Source: a virus. From it: a stretch of 64,000 nt of DNA. Of this stretch, positions 58,429-64,000 are shown piece by piece. The stretch is from positions 17,136 through 81,135 of IMG/VR virus record IMGVR_UViG_3300034198_015460, one strand, 5' to 3'. The translations under genes and the position numbers were made by a program. Each line of letters starts with the position of its first letter. Within the stretch, counting starts at the first letter, position 1. The notes below the pieces were generated by a model, which was not told where the DNA came from, ran no database searches, and was given only the letters and a program-made list of their open reading frames with translations.

Positions 58429-59384
58429 GCGGCTTCTGCCATCTCCACCGCCAATTCCAAAGCCTTAGTCTTAAGACCCTTGTTATAACCATACCAAGAA
58501 GAAGTAAGACGAGTATCAGCAGAACGCCCAGCGAGATGATCCGTAAGATACGTAACAGCGTTGAACGGTTGCCACCAGGTTCCCTGGGCGAACTCGGATC
58601 CAGGCTGGGTCTCAAGGATATCAAGAGCCATCTTTGCGTTCTTTGAGATTTCCTTGGTCTTGGTTTCATTAGCGCCAGAAACGGGGAAGATGCGCTTGAA
58701 GTAGTCAACAACATTTTCGCCAGTAGCACGCTTAGACCCAAGAAACTGAGCCATTTCCTTATACTTGGAAAGCTTGTCTGTGGCGATTCCAAGCATATCC
58801 TTAACGTTGTCGGGATTAAACTCGCGACGATGAGAAATCTTCGCCATCCGTTCAACCTTGGAATTCAAGGAAAGAGTCAGAGTATTGTTACATACCACAC
58901 GGATCGGCGTGAACCGAACGTCGGTGGAGAAGCCATACTTATGGAAGTTAGAAAAAAGCAAATAAGAGTCGATCCGATCGCCTTTGAAAAGCTCAAAGGA
59001 TTCCTTGATCTTAGCCAACCCCCAGACGATCTGGCCGTCACGAAGAGAACCAGCAGTATGCATCTCCATATCGCCAGCAGTCACATACTCATTGAAGAAA
59101 TCAAAGGCATCTGCATTCTGCACAGGATTCCAGTCGTCAGAAACGACATCAAGAATTTTGTCGTCCATAGAACGAACAAGAGCAGACTGGCCGATCCGAA
59201 CCTGCTTTCCACCGACTTCGGCGTAAGCAGGAATCTTTTCGACTTCCCAATTCAGACCAGCCGCCTCGAGCATCTGCTCGGGAGTCAGGTCGGAGGGAAC
59301 CTTCGTCCCCAGGCCATGCCAAGGAACATCGCCAGCGTAAGCCATCTGAGCCTTGCCATTGATCGTTTCAATCATATGAGCCAT
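58425..59384 (-). CDS. DUF932-family protein, 319 residues
   Basis: The start is the ATG at 59384 (MAHMIETINGKAQMAYAGDV) after AAGGATAAAAAA. PWHGLGTKV near residue 25, RTPIRVVCNNTLTLSL-like FTPIRVVCNNTLTLSL in the middle and WWQPFNAVTYLTDH near the end are hallmarks of the DUF932/phage-plasmid-like family. Members are found in plasmids and phages, some near anti-restriction functions; no reaction is known. The gene is visibly richer in GC than its neighbours, which suggests a different origin. It is led by a sigma70-like promoter. Confidence 0.9.
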   Translation of the reverse strand: MAHMIETINGKAQMAYAGDVPWHGLGTKVPSDLTPEQMLEAAGLNWEVEKIPAYAEVGGKQVRIGQSALVRSMDDKILDVVSDDWNPVQNADAFDFFNEYVTAGDMEMHTAGSLRDGQIVWGLAKIKESFELFKGDRIDSYLLFSNFHKYGFSTDVRFTPIRVVCNNTLTLSLNSKVERMAKISHRREFNPDNVKDMLGIATDKLSKYKEMAQFLGSKRATGENVVDYFKRIFPVSGANETKTKEISKNAKMALDILETQPGSEFAQGTWWQPFNAVTYLTDHLAGRSADTRLTSSWYGYNKGLKTKALELAVEMAEAA

Positions 59385-59436
59385 TTTTTTATCCTTCACA
59401 TTTGTCAGAGGACCATCCCCCAACCATCATGTAGAT

Positions 59437-59465
59437 AGTATACTTGTTTTAAACTACAAAGTCAA
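59437..59465 (-). promoter_or_regulatory. Sigma70-like promoter for the DUF932 gene
   Basis: TTGACT (59460-59465) and TATACT (59437-59442) on the minus strand, spacer 17 bp, about 50 bp upstream of the DUF932 start. Confidence 0.78.
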
Positions 59466-59484
59466 CACTTTTTTTCAAAAAAAT

Positions 59485-59640
59485 TCAAGAATTTTCTTTG
59501 ATGGCTTTTTCTGCCGCTTTTTCAAGCGTATGAAGAATACCAATCTTTGCGAAAGCGACCATTGTCTCGTTATCCATATCAATAATCATTTTCGCAGAAC
59601 CATCTTCTTGATCTACAATTTCAACGACGTCAAACTTCAT
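59485..59640 (-). CDS. Small conserved-type protein, 51 residues
   Basis: MKFDVVEIVDQEDGSAKMII then DMDNETMVAFAKIGILHTLE and a Lys-rich helix. A beta hairpin plus helix is likely. It follows the stop of the gene at 59641 directly. Small proteins of this style recur in T4-like early regions. Function unknown. Confidence 0.7.
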   Translation of the reverse strand: MKFDVVEIVDQEDGSAKMIIDMDNETMVAFAKIGILHTLEKAAEKAIKENS

Positions 59641-59832
59641 TTATTCATCTCTTTCCATAGTTGCAGCTTCTTTGACCAACTCAAGAAGATCAAGAAGATT
59701 TTCCGCCATAATTTTCGCCCTGGCCCATTCATCGTCAGATTTTTTACCAGTAATTTCCAGCATAAAACCGTTATCATAACGATAGATTGAAAAATTGTCG
59801 TCTACTTTGTTTAGCTTTTCAGAAATTTTCAT
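59641..59832 (-). CDS. Small protein, 63 residues
   Basis: The ATG at 59832 (MKISEKLNKVDDN) has AAAGG 8 nt upstream. SIYRYDNGFMLEITGKKSDD and an acidic helix LLDLLELVKEAATMERDE follow. An ATG 15 nt upstream is possible. The short gene forms a unit with the 59485 gene. Function unknown. Confidence 0.68.
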   Translation of the reverse strand: MKISEKLNKVDDNFSIYRYDNGFMLEITGKKSDDEWARAKIMAENLLDLLELVKEAATMERDE

Positions 59833-59848
59833 TCTTTTACCTTTCATA

Positions 59849-60847
59849 TTAGAAACTCGCTCTTGCAATATATTCAAACGCAGCGCCAAGAAAAGCAGCA
59901 GCAGGAATTGTGAGAATCCAAGCTACAACAATCTCTTGTGCTTTTTTCCATTTTACTTTGGGGTCTGCTTGACTTGCGCCAACGCCCAAAATAGAACCAG
60001 TAATTGTATGTGTCGTGCTCACAGGAATTCCTAATGAGGAAGCCACAAACAACATTGTACCACCACCGACCTCTGCTGTCAATCCATTTTTTGGCTCTAG
60101 ATGAGTCAATTTAAACCCAAGTGTTTGTACAATTCTCCAACCACCAGCCAGTGTACCAAGACCCATTGCAATAAAGCTAGCATAAATTGCCCAAATAGGA
60201 ATAGCCGAACTTGTTGTAAGTACATTACCAGCAATAAGAATTAACCAAATAATACCTGCTGTTTTTTGTGCATCATTAGCGCCATGACCCATAGAATAAA
60301 ATGCACACGAAACAATTTGTCCATATTTAAAATATTTTTGTTGTGTTGGAGTTTCTGTAGGAAATACATTACGCATAATTGTATTGAGACCAGCACCAAG
60401 AATAAAGCCAATACAAGGAGAGGCGACAATAAAAATTAATGTTTTTGAGAGACCTTCCCAAAGAAGAATTGACATACCTGATTTAGCAACAGCAGCACCG
60501 ACTAAACCGCCAATAAGAGCATGACTTGAGCTTGTTGGAAGACCAAAATACCATGTAATAATATTCCATGATATAGCTCCTGACAGAGCACCAAAAAGTA
60601 CATAAAGATCAACAGCAGAAGGGTTCACAATTCCTTTACCAATAGTCGCAGCAACAGTAAAGGTAATAAAAAACACCACGATAAAATTACTGGCGGCTGC
60701 TAGTGCGACCGCCTGTTTCGGAGTTAAGGTTTTTGTTGCAACAACAGTAGCAATAGAATTCGCTGCATCATGAAATCCATTTGTGAAATCAAAAATAAGT
60801 GCAAGGATAATCAATCCAATAACAGTAATAATTCCAGTTTCAATCAT
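59849..60847 (-). CDS. PiT-family inorganic phosphate transporter
   Basis: A 332-residue membrane protein with about ten hydrophobic segments. Both copies of the PiT/PHO4 signature are intact: DFTNGFHDAANSIATVVATK near residue 20 and YSMGHGANDAQKTAGIIWL near residue 190. GALSGAISWNIITWYFGLPT then SSSHALIGG is the typical mid-segment, and a second such half (LGIPVSTTHTITGSILGVG) lies near residue 285. The family imports phosphate as a metal-phosphate or with protons/Na. It is an auxiliary metabolic gene that could raise phosphate uptake in infected cells. Bacterial PitA is usually longer (around 500) through a central loop. Confidence 0.93.
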   Translation of the reverse strand: MIETGIITVIGLIILALIFDFTNGFHDAANSIATVVATKTLTPKQAVALAAASNFIVVFFITFTVAATIGKGIVNPSAVDLYVLFGALSGAISWNIITWYFGLPTSSSHALIGGLVGAAVAKSGMSILLWEGLSKTLIFIVASPCIGFILGAGLNTIMRNVFPTETPTQQKYFKYGQIVSCAFYSMGHGANDAQKTAGIIWLILIAGNVLTTSSAIPIWAIYASFIAMGLGTLAGGWRIVQTLGFKLTHLEPKNGLTAEVGGGTMLFVASSLGIPVSTTHTITGSILGVGASQADPKVKWKKAQEIVVAWILTIPAAAFLGAAFEYIARASF

Positions 60848-60853
60848 AATTTA

Positions 60854-60994
60854 TTATCTCTTTTTTACTTTAAAAGTATTTTTAAAAGTTTGAACTTTTT
60901 TCCAAGAAGAGTTTGCGGTTCGAATACAGAATGTAACTCCAGTTTTTCTTTGGATAAGCTTACCAGCTCCTGCTCTGATTTTCTTTCTGGCCAT
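60854..60994 (-). CDS. Small basic protein, 46 residues
   Basis: It reads MARKKIRAGAGKLIQRKTGV then TFCIRTANSSWKKVQTFKNT and ends KVKKR. It is strongly basic and may bind nucleic acid. The ATG shares a base with the stop of the upstream gene (TAATG). It is missed when only longer frames are considered. Confidence 0.65.
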   Translation of the reverse strand: MARKKIRAGAGKLIQRKTGVTFCIRTANSSWKKVQTFKNTFKVKKR

Positions 60995-61194
60995 TACTGG
61001 CTAGAAAATTTATCTGTAAGCGTTGAACGGAAACACTCAGCAACAAATTCTTTTGTTGAGTCTTGACTACCAAGAATTCCTGAATTTACAAGATCTTTTG
61101 ATACTTCACAATCTTTTTGATTGAGTGTTGTCAAAACAGCTTGAGGTACATAGTTATTAGGAGCAACAACTAGCCAAATAATCATATACCACAT
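60994..61194 (-). CDS. Small exported-type protein, 66 residues
   Basis: It starts MWYMIIWLVVAPNNYVPQAV, a short hydrophobic N-terminus that may be a signal or anchor, followed by a polar domain with two Cys (KDCEVSKDLVNSGI, AECFRSTLT) that could pair in the periplasm. The gene is one nucleotide from its neighbours. Function unknown. Confidence 0.68.
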   Translation of the reverse strand: MWYMIIWLVVAPNNYVPQAVLTTLNQKDCEVSKDLVNSGILGSQDSTKEFVAECFRSTLTDKFSSQ

Positions 61195-61195
61195 A

Positions 61196-61588
61196 TTACT
61201 TCCAATCTCTTACAATGTTTTTATAACCAGCGGGGTTTGGATGAACCTTATCTGGTCCAACATATGGTTTCACTTCAAGAACATTATCACCAAATGATTT
61301 TGCAACTTTCTTTGCTGCCTCATTAGCTTTTTGATTATTTGCACTTAGAAGCCAAGTTACTTTACCAGTGATACGCTTACGCATAGTTGTCATATTCTGT
61401 TCTGAATTGACATTAGCACCATCATTAGAGCCAATACTAATTAACACACGATTAGCCTTGACATCTTTTGTATAATTTTTTGCATAGGTCTGAGAAGAAA
61501 TATTACCAATTGCAATTCTCTGACATTGAGGAATATTTCGGCTTACTCCAACAGCGATACTATCGCCAACAATAGCACATTCTAGCAT
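61196..61588 (-). CDS. Small SGNH/GDSL-type hydrolase
   Basis: A 130-residue protein with the SGNH blocks: AIVGDSIAVG (nucleophile Ser10), ISIGSNDGANV (block III Asn) and PDKVHPNPAGY (block V Asp and His). It is shorter than most GDSL esterases (about 200). There is no signal peptide. The enzyme may deacylate lipids or polysaccharides. Its place in an early-type operon argues against a virion role. Confidence 0.85.
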   Translation of the reverse strand: MLECAIVGDSIAVGVSRNIPQCQRIAIGNISSQTYAKNYTKDVKANRVLISIGSNDGANVNSEQNMTTMRKRITGKVTWLLSANNQKANEAAKKVAKSFGDNVLEVKPYVGPDKVHPNPAGYKNIVRDWK

Positions 61589-62149
61589 TTATTTTTTTCC
61601 TTTTTTTGAGATAAGTTTGGATGCAACCTTTTCAATTGAAATTGAAGCAGCAGAAGAAACATTAAGAGAGCGCATAACTCCATATTGAGGAATTGAATAA
61701 ACAACAGCGTCTTTTAGATATTCGGATGGAACACCATTTGATTCATTGCCAAAAATGAGACAGGGCTTCTTACCTCTATAGGGAAGAACGCTGATTTCAT
61801 CAATTGGATAACCACCTTGTTCAATAAACACAGAATAATATCCTTGATTCCAGAGATACTCATCCAGTTCTTGTGGATTTGGTGTTCTATCAAGAAAATC
61901 AATAGGAATATAGTTCTGTGATCCAACGCATGAACGACGATCAAATCTATGTTCACCAATAACAAAAAACTTTTCGGCAGAGAAACAACAAGCAGTTCTT
62001 AGAATAACACCGGTATTGAGAGAACCTTTAACATTAAAACAAGCAACAGAGAAAGGTAGTGCTGTGTTTTTATATAGTGTAACAAGATCAGAGAAATTCC
62101 ATGTCTTGTATTCATCAATAACATTAAAAGATTCACATGTTTCCGACAT
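61589..62149 (-). CDS. SpoU/TrmH-family RNA 2'-O-methyltransferase
   Basis: A 186-residue SPOUT methyltransferase. Motif 1 is VKGSLNTGVILRTACCFSAE, motif 2 is CLIFGNESNGVPSEYL, and motif 3 is IPQYGVMRSLNVSSAASISI, including the knot residues that bind SAM. It methylates the 2'-hydroxyl of a tRNA or rRNA nucleotide. Phage copies are rare; modification of tRNA to evade host nucleases or tune translation is one idea, as the phage carries tRNAs. It abuts the SGNH hydrolase gene. Confidence 0.9.
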   Translation of the reverse strand: MSETCESFNVIDEYKTWNFSDLVTLYKNTALPFSVACFNVKGSLNTGVILRTACCFSAEKFFVIGEHRFDRRSCVGSQNYIPIDFLDRTPNPQELDEYLWNQGYYSVFIEQGGYPIDEISVLPYRGKKPCLIFGNESNGVPSEYLKDAVVYSIPQYGVMRSLNVSSAASISIEKVASKLISKKGKK

Positions 62150-62151
62150 TA

Positions 62152-62391
62152 TTAATAATCCAATTCGTAGTATGCATCAACAACCGTACGTAGACTAGTC
62201 TCGAGATTTTGATAAATCTCTTTATCCATAATCCCACAAAGAACCATATGATATTCAGCTTCGATTAGTTCTTCTTTACACATAGTAATATATTCACTTC
62301 TGTTTTCTGGTTCAATAATCATATTAGGTGATTTTAGTTCTTTCAACAATCTATTGTGTTGAAAATTGACTTCAACGACATTATCGTTCAT
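62152..62391 (-). CDS. Small protein, 79 residues
   Basis: The ATG at 62391 (MNDNVVEVNFQHNRLLKEL) follows GGAGTGATAAAT. The protein is acidic and helical (KEELIEAEYHMVLCGIMDKE, LRTVVDAYYELDY). No family is recognised. It lies 2 nt from the methyltransferase gene. Confidence 0.65.
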   Translation of the reverse strand: MNDNVVEVNFQHNRLLKELKSPNMIIEPENRSEYITMCKEELIEAEYHMVLCGIMDKEIYQNLETSLRTVVDAYYELDY

Positions 62392-62420
62392 ATTTATCAC
62401 TCCACAATATCAAAATGACC

Positions 62421-62439
62421 ATAGCGATCAAATCGCTAT
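62421..62439 (-). terminator. Hairpin overlapping the end of a small gene
   Basis: ATAGCGAT and ATCGCTAT pair perfectly over 8 bp around a 3-nt loop, and the stem covers the TAG of the 53-residue gene. No strong T run follows, so termination would be weak. It may instead reduce translation of the next gene. Confidence 0.4.
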
Positions 62440-62597
62440 TCTTCTGTCAAAGTCATATGAGGTTTTAGATCAAGGAACAAATTTCTGAGATGTTTCTCCA
62501 TTTGTTCAATTCGATCTGCGACTTCATTAAGTTTTTGTTCTGAATGTTTGTATGACATTTTTCTTAGAAAATCACATTCGCGATTAATATAACTCAT
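62436..62597 (-). CDS. Small coiled-coil protein, 53 residues
   Basis: It reads MSYINRECDFLRKMSYKHSE, then a heptad helix KLNEVADRIEQMEKHLRNLF, ending PHMTLTEE. GGAGGAATA lies immediately before the ATG. It fills the 206-bp gap between the 79-residue gene and the deaminase. Function unknown. Confidence 0.68.
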   Translation of the reverse strand: MSYINRECDFLRKMSYKHSEQKLNEVADRIEQMEKHLRNLFLDLKPHMTLTEE

Positions 62598-62605
62598 TAT
62601 TCCTC

Positions 62606-63019
62606 CTAGAGTGTATCGTATCCACCATCATCACAAGAAAATACACATTTACGAATATCAAAGGTTGCAATCGCCCTCATACATCCAACACATGGCCTAG
62701 ACAGCCCAAAGATAAAGTTTCTATTCTCCATATCATATTTGGCTCTGCAGATATAAAGCGTACACTTGCTGAGATCGTCTTTATCAAGATGCTTCAAAGC
62801 GTTCTTGATAGCATCGGTTTCTGCATGAAGAAAGATAGACTTGGAATTTTTACTGAATCGATTCTGAAATGGATGAGATTTCATCTGATTGGTACCAAAT
62901 GAAATGATCTCATTCCTATAGACAACGGCTGCAGCAATTCTCGCACTTGCAATAGGAGCAACGTCCTGTGCAAGCTTGAAGAGAATTCCAAGATACTTCT
63001 GATGTTTCACATTATTCAT
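62606..63019 (-). CDS. Cytidine/deoxycytidylate deaminase-family protein
   Basis: A 137-residue protein with the zinc-dependent deaminase signature: FLHAETDAI (zinc His65 and catalytic Glu67) and SRPCVGCMRA (zinc Cys110 and Cys113). T4 Cd (dCMP deaminase, 193 residues) makes dUMP for dTTP synthesis; this one is shorter and lacks the extra zinc region, so free-nucleoside or other deamination is possible. The ATG lies at the predicted transcription start of the adjacent promoter, so translation could be leaderless. Confidence 0.85.
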   Translation of the reverse strand: MNNVKHQKYLGILFKLAQDVAPIASARIAAAVVYRNEIISFGTNQMKSHPFQNRFSKNSKSIFLHAETDAIKNALKHLDKDDLSKCTLYICRAKYDMENRNFIFGLSRPCVGCMRAIATFDIRKCVFSCDDGGYDTL

Positions 63020-63025
63020 AGTATA

Positions 63026-63054
63026 ATTATACTACTACTTCATAGAGAAGTAAA
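63026..63054 (-). promoter_or_regulatory. Sigma70-like promoter for the deaminase operon
   Basis: TTTACT (63049-63054) and TATAAT (63026-63031), spacer 17 bp, on the minus strand. The -10 box is part of the palindrome AGTATAATTATACT, which might also be an operator. Confidence 0.7.
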
Positions 63055-63065
63055 GGGTTTTGTTG

Positions 63066-63614
63066 TTATGATCCAAAAAGCCAAATGCCCTGAGACATTA
63101 GAATAAGACCAACACCGAATACGCCAAACGATGACCAGAACAGAGCCATAGACACTGATAGTATAGAGGCAGAGAGTAGAACGATACTGAGCTGGAATGC
63201 TGTTGATGCATAGCTGATCCATGGACTACGTTGTTTGGCAATATCTCTCTCGTGTTCCAGTTTCTTCGCTGCTGCAAACAGTTCTTTCTTACCTTCGCCA
63301 GTTTCTGGTTCTGACTCATATCTCGCAATGAGAGCAGCATGCTTGATCGGATCATCTACCTGATAAATGGTTTGTTTGATGCTCTTGGCCTGATAGAAGT
63401 TCCAGATATCGTTTGCTTTGATCGTGTTGTTCAATACTGTACTGGATAATGAACCGGCAATGTATGTGTTAAATGCAAGGAATGCAGCAAAGACATTAAT
63501 GACAAGACCTGCCTTGTCTTTGATCTTAGCTTCTCGTTCACTCCTAGAACCAGTCGGTGTTCCTTTTGGTTGCTTGTATATTAACTTTAGAATATTGTCT
63601 ATTAACGATCCCAT
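63066..63614 (-). CDS. DUF4337-like membrane protein, 182 residues
   Basis: An N-terminal basic region is followed by one membrane segment (AGLVINVFAAFLAFNTYIAG), a soluble part with IWNFYQAKSIKQTIY, typical of the DUF4337 family, then a charged helix (KKELFAAAKKLEHERDIAKQ) and two C-terminal membrane segments. Such proteins occur in many bacteria and some phages; the function is unknown. The start has TAGGAGCAG 6 nt upstream. TATAAATA at 63672-63679 could add late expression, but it is 60 bp away. Confidence 0.75.
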   Translation of the reverse strand: MGSLIDNILKLIYKQPKGTPTGSRSEREAKIKDKAGLVINVFAAFLAFNTYIAGSLSSTVLNNTIKANDIWNFYQAKSIKQTIYQVDDPIKHAALIARYESEPETGEGKKELFAAAKKLEHERDIAKQRSPWISYASTAFQLSIVLLSASILSVSMALFWSSFGVFGVGLILMSQGIWLFGS

Positions 63615-63670
63615 ATTGGTCTGCTCCTATAGAATACATGACCAATAAATCCAATCTCACAAAATAAAAA

Positions 63671-63856
63671 TTATTTATATTCCTTTACCCATATATGTTC
63701 TTGTAGAAGAAAGTCGTATATGTAGATGGTGTCGTATGTATCATAATCGCTCAGAGCAGATATCTTTGCATCGTTGATGGAATTGGTGCAATCTACCATA
63801 TCAAACATACCACCTTTTGGAGAATCTCTGTTGTATGAGAAAATACCATAGCGCAT
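63671..63856 (-). CDS. Small protein, 61 residues
   Basis: The start is at MRYGIFSYNRDSPKGGMFDM, with AGGAAAAAACA upstream. YDTYDTIYIYDFLLQEHIWV follows. The longer frame upstream runs through low-complexity repeats without a ribosome site and is not taken as coding. The sequence resembles small conserved proteins of T4-like early regions. Function unknown. Confidence 0.65.
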   Translation of the reverse strand: MRYGIFSYNRDSPKGGMFDMVDCTNSINDAKISALSDYDTYDTIYIYDFLLQEHIWVKEYK

Positions 63857-63942
63857 TGTTTTTTCCTGGATGAACCTTTGGAGGCTTTTTTGCGTGCGAA
63901 AAAATTTTTGAAACACGTTTTTTGAAAACACGTTTAGAATAA

Positions 63943-64000
63943 GGGGGGGGGGTTCTTCGCACTTTTTCGCACTTTTTCGCACTTTTTCGCACTTTTTCGC
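63943..64000. repeat. G10 run and 10-bp tandem repeats at the right edge
   Basis: A run of ten G (63943-63952) is followed by TTCTTCGC and four exact copies of ACTTTTTCGC (63961-64000) that reach the edge of the window. No gene covers it. It may be a recombination or replication element, or mark a weak point of the assembly. Confidence 0.85.

Noticed and set aside
63671-63992. Longer reading frames through the right-end repeats
   Set aside because: They pass through low-complexity repeats without a ribosome site; MRYGIF at 63856 with AGGAAAA is the credible start.
63961-64000. A CRISPR array
   Set aside because: The 10-bp units are directly adjacent, without spacers.

Overview
The window is a contiguous part of a large, AT-rich, T4-like contractile-tailed phage genome (class Caudoviricetes). 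The evidence is a nearly complete T4-type virion gene set in the order typical of marine and freshwater T4-like phages, T4-type late promoters (TATAAATA), and a T4-type replication and late-transcription block (gp32, gp59, gp33, UvsY, UvsW). The host cannot be named. There are no photosystem or other cyanophage marker genes here, and the early promoters look like ordinary bacterial sigma70 promoters. Nearly everything is on the minus strand; only 50208-54810 is on the plus strand.

Reading right to left along minus-strand transcription, 54.8-63.9 kb is an early/middle-type region. It holds a DUF4337 membrane protein, a dCMP-deaminase-like enzyme, a SPOUT RNA methyltransferase, an SGNH hydrolase, a PiT-family phosphate transporter (an auxiliary metabolic gene), a GC-richer DUF932 gene, two tRNA genes with small membrane proteins around them, and gp33, gp59 and gp32. 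Four sigma70-like promoters (17-bp spacers) sit here and a fifth precedes uvsY. The right edge has a G10 run and four copies of a 10-bp tandem repeat.

The plus-strand block (50.2-54.8 kb) encodes gp4, an unnamed structural protein, a gp54/gp19-fold protein, gp26, a small gp51-like protein and a 667-residue protein with lysozyme and M15 peptidase domains. It ends at a bidirectional terminator facing gp32. The divergent minus-strand block (50.15 down to 37.7 kb) encodes the baseplate: gp48-like, gp53, gp27-like hub, gp5 OB-fold, a hub-associated protein, a gp5-type spike, gp25, gp6, a gp7-position protein, a fibre protein and gp8. A giant DUF4815-type protein and a long series of tail-fibre and adhesin genes follow (21.5-37.6 kb), with three tandem glycine-rich paralogues, an S74-chaperone fibre and a beta-propeller protein. 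Next come a 2OG-Fe(II) oxygenase and a GH19 endolysin/holin lysis cassette.

The left 19 kb is the head, neck and packaging block: gp13, gp14, gp15, gp16, gp17, gp18, gp19, gp20, a gp67-like core protein, gp21, gp22, gp23, a gp3-like protein, uvsY and uvsW (cut by the left edge). Three free-standing GIY-YIG homing endonuclease genes interrupt it.

The most striking feature is the large terminase. Its ATPase half (13924-14835) ends in an N-terminal intein fragment. Its nuclease half (12095-13276) begins with the matching C-terminal intein fragment. A GIY-YIG endonuclease gene with its own late promoter lies between the halves. This is a fractured gene that should be rejoined by protein trans-splicing, with the atypical split position known from the AceL-TerL intein. 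Other unusual points are a gp14 gene whose only sensible start codon is ATC, a 94-nt tRNA that joins a UAU anticodon to a class II long variable arm, and several short genes chained by ATGA or TAATG overlaps.
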